A stretch of 5,296 nt of DNA from Methanobacteriota archaeon (GTDB lineage: Archaea; Thermoplasmatota; Poseidoniia; Poseidoniales; Thalassarchaeaceae). The position numbers and the translations under genes are program-made. How positions within the stretch are numbered: the stretch's first letter is position 1; each line of letters starts with the position of its first letter. The stretch is taken from assembly GCA_002712575.1 (NCBI GenBank), contig PATZ01000024.1, positions 18,148 to 23,443 of the forward strand, in the 5' to 3' direction. The notes below the pieces were generated by a model. That model had not been told where the DNA came from. It saw only the letters and a list, made by a program, of their open reading frames with translations, and ran no database searches. Positions 1 to 5,296 of the stretch are shown here, piece by piece.

Positions 1-670
<670 letters not shown>

Positions 671-1117
671 ATGTCACTAGATTTTGTAATTATAGGTTGG
701 AGGGAATGGATTCGCCTACCTGATTTAGAATCATCTCCTATTAAGGCAAAAACCGATACTGGCGCGTGGTCTAATACTTTACATGCCATAGATATCAAAA
801 TTGATAATAAAAAAAATACTGAGTTTGTTAAATTTCAATTAAAAGAAAATGGTAGAATATTAAAGAAAAAAATCCAGGGCTGGAGAAATGTTCGAGATAC
901 AAGTGGTCAAGAAACATTAAGGCCAGTGATTATGACAAAATTAGAGATATCAGGTAGAGATTATCAGGTTGAAATATGTCTCCAAGATCGTTCAAAAATG
1001 AAACATCGGATGATCCTAGGTCGGAATTTTCTTCGTAACGGCTTCATAGTTAATCCATCTAGAGAATACATGCATACTATGATAAGATCTAAGCCAAGAA
1101 TAATTATGGATGAATAA
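671..1117 (+). CDS. Retropepsin-like 'ATP-dependent zinc protease' family protein (RimK-associated)
   Basis: The 148-residue protein matches the small family annotated as putative ATP-dependent zinc protease (Pfam Zn_protease, COG4067), which has a retropepsin-like fold. Visible hallmarks in order are IIGWREWIRLPDL (7-19), IKAKTDTGAWSNTLHA (24-39) with presumed active-site Asp29 in the DTGA motif, VRDTSGQETLRPVI (74-87), and MKHRMILGRNFL (110-121). The length is normal for the family. Its biochemical role is poorly established. In bacteria it often neighbours the ATP-grasp ligase RimK, but no rimK is in this window, so substrate and partner are unknown. Most relatives read DTGAR at the active site; here the fifth residue is Trp33. 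I chose ATG at 671; an in-frame TTG at 662 would add three residues. No Shine-Dalgarno site is seen, and no signal peptide or membrane segment, so a cytosolic location is expected. Confidence 0.88.
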   Translation: MSLDFVIIGWREWIRLPDLESSPIKAKTDTGAWSNTLHAIDIKIDNKKNTEFVKFQLKENGRILKKKIQGWRNVRDTSGQETLRPVIMTKLEISGRDYQVEICLQDRSKMKHRMILGRNFLRNGFIVNPSREYMHTMIRSKPRIIMDE

Positions 1118-1161
1118 TGCCCTCAGTGTAATTAATATACTAATTAAGTTAGGATTTAAAA
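1118..1161 (+). promoter_or_regulatory. Candidate promoter for the membrane-protein/YbjQ cassette
   Basis: This 44-base gap contains ATTAATATAC at 1131-1140, centred about 27 bases before the ATG at 1162. That is the spacing expected of an archaeal TATA box driving a leaderless mRNA. Only a weak purine run (TTAGGATTT) precedes the ATG, which fits leaderless translation. Read-through from the protease gene is equally possible. The assignment is inference from position and composition. Confidence 0.35.
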
Positions 1162-1818
1162 ATGGCCTATGAAGAGACTCCATATTCAATTCCTGAACCT
1201 TCTCCATGGTGGTTAAGGGGCTCAGCTATTTTTATGTCCATGATGTGCATTGGTATGGTTTTACAGGCTATTTCAGGGTTAATTACTCCTTTATACTTGG
1301 ATTTAATGCCGGATGATTATTCCGAACTAGAACCTTTTCCAGAAGATGGATCTCAAGAAGAAATTGATAATTGGACTGAAAATGAAATTTTTTGGTCTCA
1401 AACAATTGATTATGTAAATAGTTTAGAAAATATGCTATTTTATTCTGTAATTTATGCTATCATATTATTTTTTATTGGTTTAATTTCTATCCCAGTCTTA
1501 TGGTCTGGAAATCGTGATTTAGGTTTGAAGATGACTTCAATGTGGTTTGTTATTTACGTAATTAGTCAATTGCATTTAACGTCGATGTTGTATTTAGATG
1601 TTGGATTGTATCCTGATTATGATTTTGGGTCTGAAGCAGGTGGAACTGCAATTCCAGATTTTATAGAATCTATAAGCTTACTAGTGAGTGTAATTCAAAT
1701 CCTATTTTGTAACACTATCCTTTTTGCATTTTTGGCATTGGTATATTCAAAAACAAAAAAGCAGACTAATTTCGATATTCCTTCCGGATTTCATAATTCT
1801 CCACCGTCTCAAGATTAA
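1162..1818 (+). CDS. Predicted four-helix membrane protein of unknown function
   Basis: I do not recognise this 218-residue protein. Four hydrophobic segments are visible at about 22-44, 92-114, 122-145 and 170-195. The short loop SGNRDLGLK (115-123) and the tail KTKK (197-200) are basic. The two longer loops are strongly acidic: 49-78 is rich in Asp and Glu, and 146-169 also carries acidic residues. By the positive-inside rule, both ends and the middle loop should face the cytoplasm and the acidic loops should face outside. The N-terminus is Pro-rich (PYSIPEPSP) before WWLRG. There is no cysteine pair, metal-binding cluster or known catalytic motif. Its TAA shares one base with the ATG of the following YbjQ gene (TAATG), so translation is probably coupled and a functional link with that protein is likely. 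The coding call is firm because it is long, in frame and clearly membrane-like; the function is unknown. Confidence 0.85.
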   Translation: MAYEETPYSIPEPSPWWLRGSAIFMSMMCIGMVLQAISGLITPLYLDLMPDDYSELEPFPEDGSQEEIDNWTENEIFWSQTIDYVNSLENMLFYSVIYAIILFFIGLISIPVLWSGNRDLGLKMTSMWFVIYVISQLHLTSMLYLDVGLYPDYDFGSEAGGTAIPDFIESISLLVSVIQILFCNTILFAFLALVYSKTKKQTNFDIPSGFHNSPPSQD

Positions 1819-2180
1819 TGAGTAAGAACTTCTTCGGAATAGATATGGTAGATATGGTACAAGGTATTATGGTAGTAAATACAGAGACAATTCCTGGTAA
1901 AGTGATAACTGAAACATACGGAGTAGTCAGTGGTTCGACAGTAAGGGCAAAAAATATCGGACGCGATATAACACAAGGACTCAAGAATATCATGGGCGGA
2001 GAACTTCATAAATACACTGAATTACTTCAAGAATCACGTACAGAAGCTATGAGCCGACTGGTTTCAGATGCAATGGCAAGGGGAGCTAATGCGGTTGTAA
2101 ATCTACGATTTGCTACTTCTGCAGTTACACCAGGCGCGGCTGAATTATTTGCTTATGGTACCGCCGTTAAGGTAGAATAA
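1818..2180 (+). CDS. YbjQ / UPF0145 family protein (soluble)
   Basis: The protein has 120 residues. From about residue 18 it follows the YbjQ/UPF0145 pattern: MVVNTETIPGKVI, then TYGVVSGSTVRAKNIGRDI (33-51), GGELHKYTELLQESRTEAMSRL (60-81), ANAVVNLRFATS (90-101), and the closing ELFAYGTAVKV (109-119). Family members are small and soluble and form compact oligomers, reportedly pentamers, in solved structures. Many databases call them 'heavy-metal-binding' on weak evidence, and there is no Cys or His metal cluster here. Usual family length is about 105, so the first 17 residues are an extension. The start at 1818 overlaps the previous stop by one base (TAATG) and suggests coupled translation. 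ATG at 1869, preceded by AAGG at 1861-1864, would give a family-length protein. Cellular role is unknown. Its neighbours suggest it works at the membrane with the proteins on either side. Confidence 0.9.
   Translation: MSKNFFGIDMVDMVQGIMVVNTETIPGKVITETYGVVSGSTVRAKNIGRDITQGLKNIMGGELHKYTELLQESRTEAMSRLVSDAMARGANAVVNLRFATSAVTPGAAELFAYGTAVKVE
1842..1859 (+). repeat. 9-base tandem duplication inside the YbjQ N-terminal extension
   Basis: GATATGGTA occurs twice back to back (1842-1850 and 1851-1859), in frame, encoding DMV-DMV in the part of the YbjQ protein that precedes the conserved domain. It is only two units long and is most likely a small local duplication. It also adds two in-frame ATG codons near the start. 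Confidence 0.8.
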
Positions 2181-2199
2181 GTTAAGGCAAGGTTTTCTT

Positions 2200-2844
2200 A
2201 TGGCGAAAATTACAGAATATCCTAGGAAAAGTTTCTTTTTCTTATCAATATTAATTCTAATTAGTTTAATTAGTTTTTCAGTTGTTGCCCAAGAAGGCAA
2301 ACCAGCAGATTCTGCTGAATCTCCAATGGCAGTAATATTCCTACTTTGCTTCATGGCGCCTTTTTTTATTTTGGCAATATTTGGATTACTTTGGACAATT
2401 TTATATCCAATTTTAGTCATATGGGCCTTTTTATTCAGTAGTAAAAAATTAGATGCTATGATTATGGATACTGCTAATAGGGAAGCTCAAACATTTGCAC
2501 AGTTGGGCAAAGATCCTCTTTCTACTTTGGACGGTGGGTTCAAGCAAGAAGTAAGTGACTCTGGAGTTGTTATGGCCGGAGCAGTTTATGGACCAAGTCA
2601 TTGGCATCTATTAATTGGGTTTATAAATAATTTATTTGGCGGCTCAGTAGATATTTTCCAGAAGGTAATTTCTGCAGGTAGGGCTGAATCAATGCAGAGA
2701 CTTAGAGAAAAAGCCATCAAAGAAGGCTGGGATGAAGTAATAAATGTACGAATAGATACTGCCGTAATGTCACCTGCAACTACCAAAAAAGGAATAAGAG
2801 CTGTTGAAGTTTTTGTATATGGGACTGGTATAAAATACAGTTAA
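2200..2844 (+). CDS. Membrane-anchored YbjQ-like domain protein
   Basis: This 214-residue protein joins a membrane region to a divergent YbjQ-like domain. Residues 11-30 form a hydrophobic stretch ending VVA/QE, which could be a cleavable signal peptide or a first helix. Residues 43-80 are a long hydrophobic block broken by Pro and Trp, probably two close helices or a hairpin. SKK (80-83) follows, suggesting that the C-terminal part is cytoplasmic. Residues 121-213 align by eye with the upstream YbjQ protein: SGVVMAGAVYG, then GGSVDIFQKVISAGRAESMQRL (147-168), DEVINVRIDTAV (178-189), and VEVFVYGTGIKY (202-213). An insert TTKKG lies before the last strand. The gene starts 19 bases after the previous stop, with a modest AAGG at 2189-2192 as a possible ribosome site. 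It is likely the third gene of the cassette; a membrane-tethered partner for the soluble YbjQ is an inference. Confidence 0.85.
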   Translation: MAKITEYPRKSFFFLSILILISLISFSVVAQEGKPADSAESPMAVIFLLCFMAPFFILAIFGLLWTILYPILVIWAFLFSSKKLDAMIMDTANREAQTFAQLGKDPLSTLDGGFKQEVSDSGVVMAGAVYGPSHWHLLIGFINNLFGGSVDIFQKVISAGRAESMQRLREKAIKEGWDEVINVRIDTAVMSPATTKKGIRAVEVFVYGTGIKYS

Positions 2845-2932
2845 TATAATCGCAGTTTTGAAGACCAATTAGCCTCACGGCAGTACATCTGACACGCCCC
2901 CTCTGTGGGTTTTGGAGTCGGAGGCCTTACGC
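2841..2932 (+). promoter_or_regulatory. Promoter and structured leader of taw1
   Basis: TTAATATAAT (2841-2850), overlapping the previous stop codon, is a good TATA-like box. Typical archaeal spacing would start transcription near 2872 and give a leader of about 60 bases. This leader is clearly richer in G and C than the rest of the window, especially at 2893-2926. Two mutually exclusive partners for the ribosome site are visible. CCTCTG (2900-2905) can pair with CGGAGG (2919-2924) across a 13-base loop, and GCCTC (2872-2876) can pair with GAGGC (2921-2925). That would suit translational control, but no known riboswitch class is recognised and the folding was done by eye. Confidence 0.4.
2920..2924 (+). 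promoter_or_regulatory. Shine-Dalgarno site of taw1
   Basis: GGAGG lies 8 bases before the ATG at 2933 and is the only strong Shine-Dalgarno sequence ahead of a gene in this window. It decides the start: an in-frame TTG at 2912 would precede this site and add seven non-conserved residues. Confidence 0.75.
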
Positions 2933-3949
2933 ATGCAGAGCCCAATTACCCAAATAGAACCTCAAATCGCACACCGTTTAGCTAAACAAAGATACCATCT
3001 CGTAGGAGAACATGGCGGAGTTAAGGTATGTCATTGGACTAAACAGAGTCTTACTGCAAATAGATCATGTTACAAAGGTACTTTCTATGGTATTGAAAGT
3101 CATGGTTGCATGCAAATGGCTCCTAATGTAGATACATGTAATCTTGCATGTACTTACTGTTGGAGAGAGCCTCATTCTGATAGCTTAAACAAAATAGATG
3201 ATGACCCATACGATTTATTTCTTCAATCAGTTCGTGCACATCGCAGATTATTGACCGGATTTGGAGGACATCCAAGTGTACCTCGAGAAAAATGGTTAGA
3301 TGCACAAGACCCCAAACATGTTGCAATTTCTCTCAACGGTGAACCAACTCTTTATTCTAGGTTAGATGAATTCTTAGAAATTTGTCATAATCATGGAGTT
3401 TCTACATTTTTAGTCACTAACGGTAGCCTTCCAAAGGTTATAGAAAATCTTGATACATTACCTACTCAATTATATGTTAGTGTTGATGCTCCCAATAAAG
3501 AGATTTTTGATCGCATATGTAAACCAAAATTTGATAGTGGAGCGTTCAATAAATTAGAAAAAACCTTAGAATTACTACCTTCATTAGATACAAGGACAGT
3601 TTGCCGTCATACTCTGATAAAAAATGAATCATTAGGATACCATGAAGACTATGCAAGGTTAGATAACATTGCAGACCCAATGTTTATTGAAGCTAAAGGA
3701 TATGTTTACGTTGGTAATAGTCAGAATAATCATACCATTGAAAATATGCCATCACATCCAGAAATATTAGAATTTTCAGATAAATTGGCATCATTAACGG
3801 GACGCGAAGTCCTTTCTGACAGGAGAGAAAGTAGAGTTGCATTAATAGGTAGAGAAATGATACCAGTTGTTTTGCCAGAAAAAAAACTTGACTTACCAAG
3901 TGATTTAGGAATCGCCAAACCACAAAATTTCCATTTACCACAGGTTTGA
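2933..3949 (+). CDS. taw1: 4-demethylwyosine synthase (archaeal TYW1/Taw1), radical SAM
   Basis: This enzyme condenses N1-methylguanosine at position 37 of tRNA-Phe with pyruvate carbons to form 4-demethylwyosine, the tricyclic core of wyosine bases that helps hold the reading frame. The 338-residue length is normal for the archaeal form, which lacks the flavodoxin domain. The radical SAM cluster is CNLACTYC, with Cys69, Cys73 and Cys76. Upstream Cys33, Cys46 and Cys59 match the spacing of the second iron-sulphur cluster ligands in the Methanocaldococcus jannaschii enzyme (C26, C39, C52; then 62, 66, 69). Lys48, in SCYKG, corresponds to the lysine proposed to bind pyruvate (K41 there). Further family motifs are ISLNGEPTLY, FLVTNG, YVSVDAP, and EAKGYVYVGNS with NMPSHPE near the end. 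ATG at 2933 is chosen for its GGAGG site. The S15 lipoprotein gene follows after 4 bases. Confidence 0.96.
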   Translation: MQSPITQIEPQIAHRLAKQRYHLVGEHGGVKVCHWTKQSLTANRSCYKGTFYGIESHGCMQMAPNVDTCNLACTYCWREPHSDSLNKIDDDPYDLFLQSVRAHRRLLTGFGGHPSVPREKWLDAQDPKHVAISLNGEPTLYSRLDEFLEICHNHGVSTFLVTNGSLPKVIENLDTLPTQLYVSVDAPNKEIFDRICKPKFDSGAFNKLEKTLELLPSLDTRTVCRHTLIKNESLGYHEDYARLDNIADPMFIEAKGYVYVGNSQNNHTIENMPSHPEILEFSDKLASLTGREVLSDRRESRVALIGREMIPVVLPEKKLDLPSDLGIAKPQNFHLPQV

Positions 3950-3953
3950 TATT

Positions 3954-5296
3954 ATGCTTAAATCATCCAAAAGCATATTTATTGTTTTTTTATTTTTTAT
4001 TTCTACTTTTAGTGGCTGTTTGGGTGAGAATCAAGTAATAGAAGGGGAAAATAACTCTGAACATTGGTTAAATGACGTTGAAAATCGTTCCAATCTTATA
4101 TATACGAATGATGATGTTTTTAGTCGAGTTTCAAAAAATGGACCATACCAAATAGATAATGTCCGTTCAATATTTGTGGAAGTTCCAGCAATCACTGCTG
4201 CAGATGGAGGAGCTGGTTTAACTGGGGACGCGAAAGTCCATTTGGGATTGTGGCTTCCTACAATAGAAGGCTGTGATATGGACTCATCTAATCTTCTTGA
4301 AGAATGTAAAGTTCCGATAATAGCTGAAATAGGGCCATATTATGATGATGGTGATGTAGACGCATTAACTCCAGCAGATAGACTTGGTCGTTTTCTCATA
4401 GAGAACTTTGTACCACACGGATTTGGTGTTGCCCAAGTTTCTGTTTTTGGTACGGGCGAATCAAATCATTGTATGGATCTGATGGGGCTTGATGAGCAAA
4501 AAGGAATTCATGCTGCAGTCGAGTATCTAGGAAAAGCACCATTTTCCAATGGAGCAGTAGGGATAATTGGAAAATCATATGATGGCTCTACTCCATGGGA
4601 GGCTGCTGCAATGGGTTCAGAACACCTAAAAACAATTATTCCTATGTCTGGACTTATTGGCGCGCATGATCTTATGTGGCGTAATGGTAGTATGGAAGCC
4701 CGAGGTGCAATAATGCATAATGGAGTCTATGGAAGCTTCGGACTTGATGGAAATCTTGAAGATTCACAGAATGCTTGTGAAGGATATCTAGAAGGATATT
4801 ATGCAGGTCCTGCTGCATATCTATCTGGAGATAATCTGGCGTGGACAGGTAGTGATTATTGGGAAGAAAGAACATTTTTTTCTAGGGCATTAGAAAATTA
4901 CAATGGCTCAGTATATATCATCCATGGTTTACAAGACTGGAATGTTGATCCTCACATGGCATTCCCAATACATAATATTCTGATTGATGCAGGTTTCGAT
5001 GTAAAAGGACTTTATGGACAATGGGGACATGATTATCCGGACAGAATAAGTGGCCATGAATCGTTGTCTAGTGGAAGAGGGCAAGAAGCATATCCATATA
5101 CTTTGAGATGGGATTGGGCAGATGATTTATTAGAATGGTTTGATTATTATTTGAAAGATAAAGGACCTCAACCGAGACTAATAGCAGAAGTCCAAGATAA
5201 TATGGGCGGTTGGAGGGTAGAATCAGAATATCCTCCAAAAAACCAAGAATGGATGTATTATGATATGGATTTTTGTTCTGTAATTTCAGGTGGAGA
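3954..5296 (+). CDS. Lipoprotein of the S15 / CocE-NonD hydrolase family (X-Pro dipeptidyl-peptidase-like), 3' end off the right edge
   Basis: The frame from ATG at 3954 stays open for 447 codons to the window edge. Residues 1-21 are a signal peptide with a long hydrophobic core (IFIVFLFFISTF) ending in a lipobox-like FSGC, so Cys22 is probably lipidated and the protein sits outside the membrane. The body is an alpha/beta hydrolase of the X-Pro dipeptidyl-peptidase/CocE type. GKSYDG carries presumed nucleophile Ser208, HGLQDWNV carries Asp328, and GQWGHDYP carries His359, in the order and context usual for the family. Substrate is uncertain: proline-containing peptides are likely, but acyl-ester hydrolysis also occurs in this family. 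Cysteines at 107, 118, 173 and 275 could form disulfides outside the cell. The usual C-terminal jelly-roll domain would begin near the edge (GGWRVE onward) and is cut. The gene begins 4 bases after taw1 with no strong ribosome site, so co-transcription is likely. Confidence 0.92.
   Translation, partial: MLKSSKSIFIVFLFFISTFSGCLGENQVIEGENNSEHWLNDVENRSNLIYTNDDVFSRVSKNGPYQIDNVRSIFVEVPAITAADGGAGLTGDAKVHLGLWLPTIEGCDMDSSNLLEECKVPIIAEIGPYYDDGDVDALTPADRLGRFLIENFVPHGFGVAQVSVFGTGESNHCMDLMGLDEQKGIHAAVEYLGKAPFSNGAVGIIGKSYDGSTPWEAAAMGSEHLKTIIPMSGLIGAHDLMWRNGSMEARGAIMHNGVYGSFGLDGNLEDSQNACEGYLEGYYAGPAAYLSGDNLAWTGSDYWEERTFFSRALENYNGSVYIIHGLQDWNVDPHMAFPIHNILIDAGFDVKGLYGQWGHDYPDRISGHESLSSGRGQEAYPYTLRWDWADDLLEWFDYYLKDKGPQPRLIAEVQDNMGGWRVESEYPPKNQEWMYYDMDFCSVISGG

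Noticed and set aside
671..1117. Viral or retroelement retropepsin because of the DTG motif
   Set aside because: The surrounding IGWREW, RPVI and LGR motifs fit the cellular zinc-protease family, and no reverse transcriptase or integrase is nearby.
1842..1859. Start of a CRISPR or satellite repeat
   Set aside because: There are only two adjacent 9-base units, in frame within a coding sequence, with no spacers.
2145..2420. Open minus-strand frame of 91 codons across the junction of the two YbjQ genes
   Set aside because: It is antisense to two well-supported genes and its protein is low-complexity and unrecognisable.
2899..2913. CCC-TCTGT-GGG followed by TTTT as an intrinsic terminator
   Set aside because: A three-pair stem is too weak and the T run is only four bases; it also lies inside the taw1 leader just before its ribosome site.
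2871..2926. Possible tRNA or C/D-box RNA in the GC-rich stretch before taw1
   Set aside because: The minus strand has a GGGGGCG run and a CTCCAAA that resemble parts of a tRNA-Trp, but no T-arm consensus or matching acceptor strand is present. One CTGA exists but no C box at the right distance.
3693..3941. Overlapping minus-strand frames behind the taw1 3' end
   Set aside because: They are antisense to conserved Taw1 sequence and are explained by the base composition of that coding strand.
4396..4875. Minus-strand open frames of about 60-67 codons
   Set aside because: They are antisense to the S15 hydrolase, which contains the catalytic motifs in a single unbroken plus-strand frame.

Overview
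The window looks like a piece of an AT-rich archaeal chromosome. The strongest pointer is a stand-alone 4-demethylwyosine synthase (Taw1/TYW1) at 2933-3949. It lacks the flavodoxin domain of the eukaryotic enzyme, and wyosine-type tRNA modification is absent from typical bacteria. Divergent genes with almost no leader, few Shine-Dalgarno sites and TATA-like AT-rich patches at promoter distance agree with this. A marine planktonic euryarchaeon (Marine Group II/III type) is my best guess from overall character, but that is inference. No tRNA, rRNA, CRISPR array, transposase or other mobile-element gene is visible.

Layout. 1-563, minus strand: the N-terminal part of IMP dehydrogenase (guaB), running off the left edge. 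564-670: a short divergent promoter region. 671-1117, plus: a small retropepsin-like 'ATP-dependent zinc protease' family protein (RimK-associated type). 1162-2844, plus: a tight three-gene cassette holding an unrecognised four-helix membrane protein, a soluble YbjQ/UPF0145 protein overlapping it by one base, and a second YbjQ-like domain fused to an N-terminal membrane region. 2845-2932: a locally GC-rich leader with the only strong Shine-Dalgarno site in the window. 2933-3949, plus: Taw1. 3954-5296, plus: a predicted lipoprotein of the S15 / CocE-NonD alpha/beta-hydrolase family (X-Pro dipeptidyl-peptidase-like), complete through its catalytic triad but cut by the right edge.

How they fit together. 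Two genes are clear housekeeping enzymes: GMP synthesis (guaB) and maturation of tRNA-Phe position 37 (Taw1). The S15 lipoprotein probably degrades peptides or esters outside the membrane and starts 4 bases after Taw1, so the two are likely co-transcribed. The most intriguing block is the membrane protein plus twin YbjQ cassette. Its compact arrangement suggests a membrane-tethered YbjQ assembly of unknown function. It is the best candidate here for an undescribed system, although this rests on gene arrangement and family recognition only.
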